Assembly: GCF_003545875.1 (NCBI RefSeq)
Contig: NZ_QHCS01000001.1
Location: 248,001 to 312,000 of the forward strand
Origin: Leptospira stimsonii
Lineage (GTDB): Bacteria > Spirochaetota > Leptospiria > Leptospirales > Leptospiraceae
Direction of reading: 5' to 3'
Length of the DNA stretch: 64,000 nucleotides
The position numbers and the translations under genes were made by a program. Positions 43,243 through 52,289 of the stretch are shown here, in pieces. Every line of letters begins with the position of its first letter. The first letter of the stretch is position 1. Under the pieces are notes generated by a model. That model was not told the DNA's origin and ran no database searches. It saw only the letters and a program-made list of their open reading frames with translations.

Positions 43243-44019
43243 CAGTTGCGATTTAGAAAATTATTTTTTCTTCTTATTCGCTCAAGCAGGTAAATTTGGA
43301 AAGATGTAACTACGAATTTTTTCCAATCAACATTGGTTTCCGTAAAGTTCTTATTGCGTACAAATACCATTCCGTTCTGAGTTTGATTCCATTGTGTACA
43401 CTCGGTTTTATTTACGGTCGAAGGTAACCTTTTGATCGATTCATCCACGTTCGGGAAATAAACTGCCTTTTCGAAATTTGCCTCTTTCGAAAGCGGGGTC
43501 TTATTGAGTGTAGCGATCGAATCCTTTAAGACTCTTATAAATGATTCCCTTATGAAGGTTATTTTTAACGTTTCCCAAGTTGGATCCATTTGTATAAACG
43601 CTGAAGCGATCCGTGAACGAATACTTTTTATTCGGATCACTGAGAGAACAAGTGATTTCCGTAACGCCGGCGCAGGTATCGTCATCGTACGCTAAAAGAT
43701 GATTTAGGATAATAAGATCAGGAGTATGATAAACTCCAGGTTGAACGTTTCCTTTCTCATCTTTCACCGGAAGCAAAAACAACTGATTTCCGGCAATTGT
43801 CTTCTGAAGGGAACGATTTAAGAATTCCGCATCACTTTCACTGTAAATCCCTGGAGCTCTGTCTTTGCTTTTAGCATCAATAAGCATTTTTTTTCCGATC
43901 TTCTCATGGAGCTGTAGAGAATTCAGAGTTGCTTGGGCCGGTTGAGCACCGGTCTTTTTAATACGACATTCGATGCGGATGAACAATGGATAGTAAGAGC
44001 GGATACTGAAAGTATACAA
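43242..44019 (-). pseudogene. Decayed, frameshifted lipoprotein-like gene
   Basis: Two minus-strand frames read as one protein. The first ends ...GFDRYTQ and stops at TAA (about 43501-43503). If the T is removed from CAATAAG the second frame continues QKTPLSKEANFEKAVYF to 43242. The 5' end has no ATG and no signal peptide; only a TTG at 44019 is available, so the start is lost too. Features such as YYPLFIRIECRIKK, LIDAKSKDRAPGIY, GNVQPGVYHTPDLI and paired Cys (CAGVTEITC) look like a secreted Leptospira family of lipoproteins, which I cannot name with confidence. A pseudogene is the best call. Confidence 0.65.
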
Positions 44020-44565
44020 ACTAAAAATTTATTTGTGAATTTTTAAAAGAATCTCCCACGATTTATAATTCCAAATTCGTGCTCGAGCTATTTGGAAATT
44101 ATATATTTTAGAATATTCTAAAATATAAATATTATAGACAATAGGTTGGAAAAAAGTCCGAATTCTATTTTCAGCCGAACATCCAAATCAGACCGTACTG
44201 ATTCTTAATCTTTTAAAATAGGGAAATGACCAAAACGTATCCGATTTTATCAACACCTCGTTTGTTCGTGAATTAAGAATTAAATCAGGATTGAAGCGAG
44301 AACGGTCTACCGTCGGCGAAGAAATATTTATCTAGAAAAAAACCGATCCAAAGATATGTGCCTTCCTCCGTTTCGAAAAAGTAAAATAGAATTTGAAACG
44401 AATCTGCATCCAAATTCTTTTCCCTATCCTCCTACCCAGTGCGAATACAGACAAACTGGGATTATAAACCGAAATTCCTAAAAAAGGGTTCTCGAAATCC
44501 CGTTTCCGTATAGAAAACGCAGGTCCCCAATTAGCCAAAAAAATGTAAAAAAACGAGTGTACGAA
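44020..44565. other. Intergenic region with a 26-bp AT-rich palindrome
   Basis: About 545 bases without a convincing gene. A perfect 26-bp palindrome lies at 44102-44127 with core TTTAGAATATTCTAAA. The same 16-base core recurs at 47959-47974. A 68-codon minus-strand frame at 44332-44538 has no family features and was not called. Confidence 0.6.
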
Positions 44566-44595
44566 TTGACACTAAGACTGAGTCTCATTTACACT
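44566..44595 (+). promoter_or_regulatory. Promoter with a 7-1-7 operator in its spacer (ferredoxin gene)
   Basis: TTGACA (44566-44571), 18-base spacer, TACACT (44590-44595). The spacer contains TAAGACT-G-AGTCTCA (44573-44587), a 7-1-7 inverted repeat with one mismatch. Size and position are like a Fur-class operator; the sequence is not the classical Fur consensus. AAGGAA (44604-44611 area) precedes the gene. Confidence 0.6.
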
Positions 44596-44635
44596 GTATA
44601 TGTAAAGGAACCTAAAAGAAACGAGTTGGACCCAG

Positions 44636-44812
44636 ATGGAAAAATGTCACTGCGCACAAGTAGCTTTCGAAACAATCGTTGAAACCGCAAAATCGGAAGG
44701 GATCGATTACAGACAGATTATAGAAAGAGTAAATGCAGGAAATACTTGCACTGCTTGTAAATCCTATCTTATTGAGTACTGTGAATCCAGACTCGAACTC
44801 CAAACCGCCTAA
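44636..44812 (+). CDS. Small Bfd-like [2Fe-2S] ferredoxin
   Basis: A 58-residue protein from ATG 44636. Its cysteines, CHC at residues 4-6 and CTAC at 38-41, follow the C-x-C...C-x-x-C spacing of bacterioferritin-associated ferredoxin (Bfd), which binds a [2Fe-2S] cluster. In between, FETIVETAKSEGIDYRQIIERV fits the short helices of Bfd (quoted here as residues 11-31 region). A fifth Cys at 49 is extra. Bfd reduces the ferritin core to release iron, and it is usually induced under iron limitation. The promoter carries a Fur-like 7-1-7 repeat. The WbuC cupin gene overlaps its 3' end. Confidence 0.8.
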   Translation: MEKCHCAQVAFETIVETAKSEGIDYRQIIERVNAGNTCTACKSYLIEYCESRLELQTA

Positions 44813-45272
44813 ACAATTAATCACTGATTCCCTTTTTCTCGAGGTGCTTCAAAAAGCAGGCACCTCTCCACGTGGAAGAGCAAACCACAACTTCCACGAT
44901 CTCTCCGAAGTATATCAAAGGTTTCTTAACGTTCTTACAAAGAATACCTATGTACAAGCTCATAGACACAAATCACCTCCTAAACCGGAAACCTTCCTTG
45001 TATTAAGAGGAAGTCTTGGTTTTGTTCTATTTAACGACGATGGTTCCGTCCTTGAAACACATCTCTTAAACGCGGAGGGGCCGACGTTCGGAATCGACGT
45101 CGCACCGGGCGTCTATCATACCCTCGTTTGTCTTTCGGACAACGCAGTTTGCTTTGAAGGAAAATCCGGGCCCTACAATCCTTCCACGGACAAAGACTTT
45201 GCTCCTTGGGCTCCCGCTGAGGGAGAATCGGGTTGGGAAGAATATTTAGAGAAATTAAGAGTTCTTTTTTAG
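44781..45272 (+). CDS. WbuC-family cupin protein
   Basis: A 163-residue cupin. The conserved N-terminal block ITDSLFLEVLQKA-SPRGRANHNFHD and the metal motif HRHKSPPKPETFLVLRG are those of the WbuC family. A second cupin motif is APGVYHTLVCLSD. I start at GTG 44781, which puts the ITDSL segment close to the N-terminus; the frame is open further upstream within the ferredoxin gene. WbuC genes often lie in O-antigen clusters, but the activity is unknown. Here it overlaps the ferredoxin by 32 bases and is followed by a good terminator, so the two form a mini-operon. Confidence 0.85.
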   Translation: MNPDSNSKPPKQLITDSLFLEVLQKAGTSPRGRANHNFHDLSEVYQRFLNVLTKNTYVQAHRHKSPPKPETFLVLRGSLGFVLFNDDGSVLETHLLNAEGPTFGIDVAPGVYHTLVCLSDNAVCFEGKSGPYNPSTDKDFAPWAPAEGESGWEEYLEKLRVLF

Positions 45273-45305
45273 AAAAATCCGTTTTTTAGCTGAATTCGGA
45301 TTTTT
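45273..45305 (+). terminator. Terminator of the ferredoxin-cupin operon
   Basis: AAAAATCCG (45273-45281) pairs with CGGATTTTT (45297-45305) over a 15-base loop. The right arm ends in a T-run. It starts just after the cupin stop codon. Confidence 0.75.
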
Positions 45306-45379
45306 ACTTTCTTAGTGTGGAAGCGAAGTTCAATTTCGGAATTTGAAATCGTAAGATTTTTAACGTCCAAACAAATGTG

Positions 45380-45961
45380 ATGAGCTATCCAGTTAAATAC
45401 GGGCACTACAATCTAATACCGGATTCTCTTCCGTCGGAAAGCGAATTTTCGCTTAAATTGAGACCGATGGATCTTCGGGTTCAATGGAAACGTTGCTCTT
45501 TAACCGCCGATTATATTTCTAACTTTTGCTCCTTTCCCGAAAAGCTGGATCCGGATTCCTCGAATACGATATCCATCGTATTGAATGAACTCATTGAAAA
45601 CGCGGCGAAATTTTCCAAAGATAGAAAGGGAGAAATTCTTTTAGATCTGAAATACTATTCGGAAATCCTTAAAATTGAAATTAAGAATTCAACCGACGAA
45701 CTTTCAAAGAATAAACTGGAAAACTCGATTGCTTCTTTGATCAACAGAAACTCGGATGAAATTTATATCAATCGATTGAAAGAATCACCTTCTCCGGAAT
45801 TAAACTCGGGAATCGGCCTTATGCTTTTATCTAAGGATTTTCCGGTGCGATTAGGATTTTTAATCGATGACGTTTCTTTTGGAACGTATGAAATTACGGT
45901 GAGAGCTTACTTGGATTTAAACGAAGTGGCAAGGACGAAAAGAAAAGCTCTCAATACTTGA
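45380..45961 (+). CDS. HATPase-type regulatory kinase (slr1658/SiaB-like)
   Basis: A 193-residue protein with a GHKL ATPase core reduced to its key parts: LNELIENAAKFS (N-box, about residues 68-79) and GIGLMLLSKDF (late G-box). No phosphoacceptor His is present. It matches the plan of anti-sigma-like kinases and the slr1658/DUF6272 group, which phosphorylate a partner STAS protein. Such a STAS gene is convergent, three bases away (45965-46312). ATG 45380 is used; a GTG one codon earlier is possible. The family name is my estimate, but the ATPase fold is fairly clear. Confidence 0.78.
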   Translation: MSYPVKYGHYNLIPDSLPSESEFSLKLRPMDLRVQWKRCSLTADYISNFCSFPEKLDPDSSNTISIVLNELIENAAKFSKDRKGEILLDLKYYSEILKIEIKNSTDELSKNKLENSIASLINRNSDEIYINRLKESPSPELNSGIGLMLLSKDFPVRLGFLIDDVSFGTYEITVRAYLDLNEVARTKRKALNT

Positions 45962-45964
45962 TTC

Positions 45965-46312
45965 TCAGTCTAAACTCGTTTTGATTTCTGCGCGCAATTT
46001 TTTTAAATTTTCCAAAAACTTAATCTGCCAGTATCTTTCTTTATTTCCCTTAAACTCAATGTTACTGATATTCTTTTTGTTATACCCGGCGACAAATCTT
46101 GAAATACTCGCGATACCGGCGCTATTTAGAAAATCTAAATTCTTTATATCAATGATCGCTTTTCCTCGGCCCGCGTTTTCAAGTGCGTTTTCAATAAGAG
46201 TAATGATCGGTTCATATTCTTCCACATTGTGTAAACGCAATGTTCCGGAAATCTTTACTCTTCCGCGATTTTTTTCCGTTTCGACGGAATAATCTTCTTT
46301 CGATATTTCCAT
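45965..46312 (-). CDS. STAS-domain regulator (slr1659-like)
   Basis: A 115-residue STAS protein. The conserved helix start shows IDIKNLDFLNSAGIASISRF, in which the Ser of NSAG corresponds to the site that a partner kinase phosphorylates in anti-anti-sigma factors. The N-terminal strand is VKISGTLRLHNVEEYEPI. Convergent to the HATPase gene with a 3-base gap. It is a candidate target of the SpoIIE phosphatases in this window (5332, 56981, 61279). The upstream region contains AACCGATCGGTT (46416-46427), a perfect 12-bp palindrome. Confidence 0.85.
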   Translation of the reverse strand: MEISKEDYSVETEKNRGRVKISGTLRLHNVEEYEPIITLIENALENAGRGKAIIDIKNLDFLNSAGIASISRFVAGYNKKNISNIEFKGNKERYWQIKFLENLKKLRAEIKTSLD

Positions 46313-46849
46313 TTCTATTTACTTTCTCAAAGAACATTTTACATTCTTAAGATCATATCCTGACTTCTCAAAAAATCGGAAGCTTTTCTTGCTTTTAAAA
46401 AAAAAGAAAATCACAAACCGATCGGTTCTTGTTAGAAAAATAATTTTTCGCAGAGTTTTCTGATTTTTTCCGTATTCCAAAGTCTCTTTTTTGGAAATGG
46501 GACGATTTTTCCTTTCTGAGTTTCATTCCATCTTTCGTTCTTCACAACTTCCCCTATTTTTTGATTATGTCGTTTATCCAAATCGCTCTCTATCTTCCCC
46601 ATTGATAGTACTTTCGGTTTCGGAGAAGCCGATCTTCAGAACCTACTATGAAAAAACAAAACGAAGATTCGGAATTCCTCTCCATTTTTTGGTAGTTCGT
46701 GCTCTAAAAATTTCCGCTTTTCAAATTCGGATCTGTAAAAGCCGAAAAATAGAGAATTCAAAAGCTTTCCGAGGCTTCTTCCACATTTTTTAGAAGTTTC
46801 TTTATGAAAACTGTTGCCACATTCCTTCCCCTAAAGAGACTATATGAGA
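46313..46849. other. Intergenic region with one palindrome
   Basis: About 540 bases without a supported gene. AACCGATCGGTT at 46416-46427 is a perfect palindrome about 100 bases ahead of the STAS gene. A 100-codon plus-strand frame (46491-46793) has no ribosome site or protein-like composition and was left out. Confidence 0.55.
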
Positions 46850-46878
46850 TTGCGGGAAATTTCCCGATCTACTATAAT
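46850..46878 (+). promoter_or_regulatory. Promoter with palindromic operator
   Basis: TTGCGG (46850-46855), 17-base spacer, perfect TATAAT (46873-46878). The 14-bp palindrome CGGGAAATTTCCCG (46853-46866) overlaps the -35 box and spacer. This placement decides the next start: the coding region begins at 46909, not at the upstream ATG 46804. Confidence 0.7.
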
Positions 46879-46907
46879 ATAAAAAATTACGCCTGGAAAG
46901 AAGCTCT

Positions 46908-47199
<292 letters not shown>

Positions 47200-47237
47200 A
47201 ATGACTTCCCTCATTGTATAATACGAGGGAGAAGATC

Positions 47238-47942
47238 ATGGAAAAGGAAGCGCAGACATATTTAAGACTAAAGCAGTTTGTGGCTCCTTTCTTGGGTTTC
47301 GCCGTAAACATCAACGCATATGGAACGGAAAATATAGTCCAAGAGGGAAAAATCATTCTTGTGAGCAATCACAGATCGGATATGGACCCGTTCATTCTTT
47401 CTTATACGTTTCCACGTTATATTTCTTGGATCGCCGCAGACTATACTTTTCGAATTCCTATTTTTAAAGATTTAGCAAAACTCGCCGGCGGAATTCCGAT
47501 GGCAATCGACGGCAAAATATCGATGGCGAGCATCAAGATGGTGCAACAAGTCTTTAAAAGAGACGGGGTTCTTGGCATTTTTCCCGAAGGTCATGATTAC
47601 ATGGTTAAGAATGATTTTTCGGGACCAATGGTAAAATTTCACGACGGCTTTGCCGCATTCTCGATTCGAAATAAAGTCGATATTCTTCCCTCCGTAATCG
47701 TTCCTATCGAAGAAAGTTATTCAGACATTCCGATTCCATCGTTAGTTCGTTCCTTTATGGGAATGCCGAAGGAAGTTTGTGATATCAAAAGAAGATCGAT
47801 CTACAAAAAGGTCAAAGTTCTTTACGGACCAAAAATTGATCACAGGCCTTATTTGGAAGGAAAGTTGGAAGACAATCTTAAGAAACTTTCAACCGAAGTC
47901 CGCCTCAGAATGGAAGCACTGCAAAAAGCTGATGTCGCTTAA
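47238..47942 (+). CDS. 1-acyl-glycerol-3-phosphate acyltransferase (PlsC-like)
   Basis: A 234-residue acyltransferase starting at ATG 47238, with GAGGGAGAAG ahead. Motifs: VSNHRSDMDPF (NHx4D) and LGIFPEGHDYM (the glycerol-phosphate site), plus LAGGIPMAIDG between them. It adds an acyl chain to a lysophosphatidate-type acceptor in the inner membrane. The first helix region (about 10-30) is amphipathic to hydrophobic. It converges on dapF across 27 bases holding a 26-bp palindrome. Confidence 0.88.
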   Translation: MEKEAQTYLRLKQFVAPFLGFAVNINAYGTENIVQEGKIILVSNHRSDMDPFILSYTFPRYISWIAADYTFRIPIFKDLAKLAGGIPMAIDGKISMASIKMVQQVFKRDGVLGIFPEGHDYMVKNDFSGPMVKFHDGFAAFSIRNKVDILPSVIVPIEESYSDIPIPSLVRSFMGMPKEVCDIKRRSIYKKVKVLYGPKIDHRPYLEGKLEDNLKKLSTEVRLRMEALQKADVA

Positions 47943-47953
47943 ACAAAATCCTA

Positions 47954-47969
47954 AGAAGTTTAGAATATT

Positions 47970-47979
<10 letters not shown>
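47954..47979. terminator. 26-bp palindrome between convergent genes
   Basis: Both arms AGAAGTTTAGAAT and ATTCTAAACTTCT match perfectly, giving a stem that overlaps the dapF stop. It probably stops transcription from both sides. Its core TTTAGAATATTCTAAA is shared with the palindrome at 44102-44127. Confidence 0.65.
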
Positions 47980-48815
<836 letters not shown>

Positions 48816-48964
48816 GGAAACTCCTGGTGATAAACTGAATTCTATCTTTTTTTTAGACTCCTTCCGGGGAAATTCAAAAACAAGAAAAAGCCCTCTACTT
48901 TTTTCTGGCTTTTCCGGCTTCACCCGGAGACATTGAAAATCCGGCCATTGGCCTGGGGGCTTTT

Positions 48965-49816
48965 TTGAATCAATCCTGTTATCTTTGCTCGAGCACTCAA
49001 AATTCTACCGTATTCATAGAGAATGGAATCGATATCGTTCGTTGTTCTCACTGCGGACATGTGTTCTCTACTTACGAACAAGAAGAACACTATGAAGGCT
49101 ACTGGGACGATGATTCTTCATACGATCTCGGTTGGTGGGACAACGCTCACAGAGAAATCTACCAAGATTTTATCGATGAATTCTTAAAAGCTTCGACGGG
49201 GAAAATTTTGGACGTAGGTTGCGGACTAGGTTTTTTTGTGAAACGCATCGGCGCTCAAAGACCGGGTTGGCAAGCGACCGGTTACGAGATCTCCGAAAAA
49301 GCCGTGAAGTTTGCGAGAGATAAGAACGGACTCAAAAACGTCTTTCCTGGAATCGTTCAAAATTCTGGAATCGAAAAAGGATCGTTGGATATCATCACAC
49401 TTTGGGACGTTATCGAACACATTCCTAAGCCTCATAGTCTATTAGAATATTTGCATTCACTTTTAAAACCCGGTGGAATTCTTTTTTTACAAACTCCGAA
49501 CTTTCCCGTTCAATTGTTTAAGGCTCGTCTGAAAGTTCTTTTGAAAGGAATGAAACCGGATGGGCATTATCTGGAAGCGAAAGATCATATCAACGATTAT
49601 ACGGAAAAAACGATGAGGATGCTTTCTCGACAAACCGGTTTTAAGGAATGTAAATTTACGATCCTAAAGCCGATCGCTTCCGTTTCCGGAAGTCAAGGTG
49701 GAAACCTTGGAACGATTTTTAAGAAAACATATTATTACGCGACGAAGATAGTTTGGCTTCTCAGTTTTAAAAGTTTGAATTTCAACAATACGTTATTCGC
49801 CATATTAAAGAAATAA
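48965..49816 (+). CDS. Class I SAM methyltransferase with N-terminal zinc ribbon
   Basis: A 283-residue protein starting at TTG 48965. The N-terminus has two CxxC pairs (CYLCS, CSHCG) that form a zinc ribbon. The methyltransferase fold shows ILDVGCGLGFFVKRI (motif I), VIEHIPKP and KPGGILFLQTPN. Methyltransferases of this layout often modify sugars or lipids in surface polysaccharide work, but the substrate is not clear here. The 3' end overlaps the convergent HAD gene by 12 bases. Confidence 0.88.
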   Translation: MNQSCYLCSSTQNSTVFIENGIDIVRCSHCGHVFSTYEQEEHYEGYWDDDSSYDLGWWDNAHREIYQDFIDEFLKASTGKILDVGCGLGFFVKRIGAQRPGWQATGYEISEKAVKFARDKNGLKNVFPGIVQNSGIEKGSLDIITLWDVIEHIPKPHSLLEYLHSLLKPGGILFLQTPNFPVQLFKARLKVLLKGMKPDGHYLEAKDHINDYTEKTMRMLSRQTGFKECKFTILKPIASVSGSQGGNLGTIFKKTYYYATKIVWLLSFKSLNFNNTLFAILKK

Positions 49817-50563
49817 TTTCAGAGCAACACGGAGATCGTTCGTCTCTAAATAAGAATATTCGTTTTGTTTGGGAACGTTCTCTAAAACGATTCTCCTTTC
49901 TTCCAAGTCGGTTTGTTTTTTAGAAAACACCGATTTTAGATGAATCGCTGGAATTCCGTAACGAAGGGCACCTTCCACGTCGTCCTTTAGAGAATCTCCG
50001 ATCATAGAAACCGGAGTTTCTCCTTTTACGAGTTCTCTTGCCTTTGTAAAAAATTTTTCCGAAGGTTTTTCCTTTCCAACCTCTTCCGAACTCAGAACTA
50101 AATACTTTAATTTTTTAGAAAGTAGTGTGTTCATCTTTATCAATTGTGTTCTCAAGTTCTCGTTCGTACAAAAAAGAATCTTTTGTTTTTGAGAGATTTG
50201 TTCCAAGAGAGAAAATGTTTCTTTGTATTCTTTCTCGTAATTTTTTTTGAAAGTTTGAATTCCAATTTGGAAAAAAATGAAATAGTCTTTTTCCAATTTT
50301 AGAATCCACTTTGGATTCAGTGTTCCCCATTTCTCAAGACACATCTTTTTAAAATAGATCAATCGAAGTCGATTGGATGGAGAATCCGGAAGTTCCAACT
50401 TAACTTCTTTGCGAGCAACGTCATAGAGTTGAGAAAATTCTTTCGTAGAAGTAAGGCCGTATTCTTTTGCTCTTTTTGTAAGTTCTTGTATCGAGAATTC
50501 GTAAATAGCGACGGAATCTAAGAGCGTATTATCAAAATCTAAAAAAAGTGCCATTCCTTGCAA
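49805..50563 (-). CDS. HAD-superfamily hydrolase
   Basis: A 252-residue HAD phosphatase-like protein. Motif I is FLDFDNTLLDS (nucleophile Asp in DFDNT), motif II is ILFCTNEN, and motif III/IV is SMIGDSLKDDVEGALR. The cap region is helical (about 20-100), as in subfamily C1. The start is TTG 50563, which has GGAAAG seven bases ahead; ATG three codons later has no room for a ribosome site. It may act on a phosphorylated metabolite such as a sugar phosphate or nucleotide. It lies divergent to the flavoprotein gene. Confidence 0.87.
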   Translation of the reverse strand: MQGMALFLDFDNTLLDSVAIYEFSIQELTKRAKEYGLTSTKEFSQLYDVARKEVKLELPDSPSNRLRLIYFKKMCLEKWGTLNPKWILKLEKDYFIFFQIGIQTFKKNYEKEYKETFSLLEQISQKQKILFCTNENLRTQLIKMNTLLSKKLKYLVLSSEEVGKEKPSEKFFTKARELVKGETPVSMIGDSLKDDVEGALRYGIPAIHLKSVFSKKQTDLEERRIVLENVPKQNEYSYLETNDLRVALKLFL

Positions 50564-50648
50564 AAGAATCTTTCCGATATCGAAGGCAATTCTTTTCCTT
50601 CATTTTTCCTTGCGCGAATTTAGATTCCCACGAATCTTCTTATCAAGC

Positions 50649-52289
50649 ATGACGGAAAAACCAGAATTCATTTCACGAAGATCGTTTCTTGCGATTTTAG
50701 GTCTTTGTATTTCCGCTTTGATCGGCGGCCTTTCTTTTCTAAAATTCAGACGCGGAATCTCTGGGAAAATTCTTGGACCGAATCGAGAGATCGGGCATAG
50801 AATTCGCGAGAACTCAAAATCCGAACTTAGCTCCAATACAAATCGAAAGGTTTCGGAAAAAGTAAAAGTCCTGATTCTTGGAAGTGGAGTTTCCGGCTTG
50901 AGCGCGGGCTACTATCTTCAGAAGGCGGGTTTTTCCGAATTTCAAATTTTAGAATTAGAAGAATACGCCGGCGGAAATTCGAGATCCGGTCAAAATCGAA
51001 TCGGTCCGTTTCCTTGGGGAGCTCATTATCTTCCACAACCCGGAGAAGAAGCCGTTCTTGTTCGAAAATTCTTGGAAGAAAATAAGATCATCGTCGGAAA
51101 GGATCATCGAGGCAAACCCGTTTATGACGAACGATTTCTTTGTTTTGACCCGGAAGAAAGAATCTTCTACCAGGGAAGATGGAACGAGGGTTTATATCCA
51201 GGAGGAAATTCCCAATCTCCTGCCGGTATAGAAGAACAAAAATTTAAAAAGTGGATCCAAACTTGGAGACTCAAAATTGGACGAGACGGTAAAAAGGCGT
51301 TCTCTATTCCGATCGATCTTTCTTCTCAAGATCCTGAAATTCTGAAATTAGATAACATTCCTTTTTTCGAATATATCAAAGAACAAGGATTTCGATCCAA
51401 AGAACTTTTTTGGTTTTTGGATTATTCCGTTCGAGACGATTTCGGCGGTTCGATGGATACAGTTTCCGCTTGGATCGGGCTTCATTACTTTTGTTCCCGC
51501 CCAGTCGATGAAAACGGCGAAGATCTGACTCTTCTTACTTGGCCACAGGGAAACGGGTTTTTAGTCGAGAAGCTCAGAGCTCCGATTCTTCCTAAAATTC
51601 GAACAGGAACCCTTGTCGAAAAGGTGACAAATTCAAATTCCAAAAATTCGCGTTTTGAAGTTCAAATCTATTCGGTCGAAACGAAAGAACAAAAAATCAT
51701 TCCTTGCGATTCGATCGTCTATGCGCTTCCCTCCTTCACGCGCAAATATGTTCTCGGAGAAAAAAACGGCATCGCGGAAGGACTTACCTATTCTCCTTGG
51801 TTGGTCGCCAATCTCTCCGTGGATCAAGTGCCGACCGGAAAAGGAATTCCTCCGTGTTGGGATAACGTAATCTACCAAAGTCCCTCCCTGGGTTATATCG
51901 TTTCCACACATCAGGATCTGCGGGCGGGAAGAGAAGAATCCGTTCTCACCTACTATCAGGCGTTCGGTGATAAGGATACCGTTTCCATACGCAAGAAGAT
52001 GATGAGAACCTCTTGGTCGGATTGGAAGAATGCGATTTTATTCGATCTCAAAAAGGCACATCCCGATATTGAAAGAAGAATCCGGAACATCGACATCATG
52101 ACCTATGCGCACGCGATGATCCGGCCGACGCCCGGTTTGATTTGGGGAGGAAAGCGCGAACGTCTTGCGATATCTTATCCTCATCTTCATTTTGCTCATT
52201 CCGATTTAAGCGGAATTTCCATCTTTGAAGAGGCGTTGGTTCGCGGTAACAACGCGGCGATGAGAATTTTAGGAGAGCAAAAAATATGA
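50649..52289 (+). CDS. Tat-exported FAD-dependent oxidoreductase
   Basis: A 546-residue flavoprotein. From ATG 50649 the N-terminus is MTEKPEFISRRSFLAILGL, a twin-arginine (RRSFL) signal with a hydrophobic core ending near residue 35. The FAD-binding Rossmann motif is LILGSGVSGLSAGYYLQKAG, then LELEEYAGGNSRSG, as in amine-oxidase-type flavoproteins. The C-terminal part has a second FAD contact region (AHSDLSGISIFEEALVRG). Being Tat-exported, it should fold with FAD in the cytoplasm. The next gene, a multipass membrane protein, overlaps its stop by four bases, which points to a joint complex or partner. Confidence 0.85.
   Translation: MTEKPEFISRRSFLAILGLCISALIGGLSFLKFRRGISGKILGPNREIGHRIRENSKSELSSNTNRKVSEKVKVLILGSGVSGLSAGYYLQKAGFSEFQILELEEYAGGNSRSGQNRIGPFPWGAHYLPQPGEEAVLVRKFLEENKIIVGKDHRGKPVYDERFLCFDPEERIFYQGRWNEGLYPGGNSQSPAGIEEQKFKKWIQTWRLKIGRDGKKAFSIPIDLSSQDPEILKLDNIPFFEYIKEQGFRSKELFWFLDYSVRDDFGGSMDTVSAWIGLHYFCSRPVDENGEDLTLLTWPQGNGFLVEKLRAPILPKIRTGTLVEKVTNSNSKNSRFEVQIYSVETKEQKIIPCDSIVYALPSFTRKYVLGEKNGIAEGLTYSPWLVANLSVDQVPTGKGIPPCWDNVIYQSPSLGYIVSTHQDLRAGREESVLTYYQAFGDKDTVSIRKKMMRTSWSDWKNAILFDLKKAHPDIERRIRNIDIMTYAHAMIRPTPGLIWGGKRERLAISYPHLHFAHSDLSGISIFEEALVRGNNAAMRILGEQKI

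Noticed and set aside
44332..44538. 68-codon minus-strand open frame
   Set aside because: TTG start only, no ribosome site and no protein-like pattern.
46491..46793. 100-codon plus-strand open frame upstream of the small charged protein
   Set aside because: No ribosome site, composition unlike neighbouring genes, no family features, and it lies in the promoter region of the next gene.
48816..48923. N-terminal extension of dapF
   Set aside because: Lys-rich and not conserved in DapF; GTG 48815 has a good AGGAG five bases ahead.
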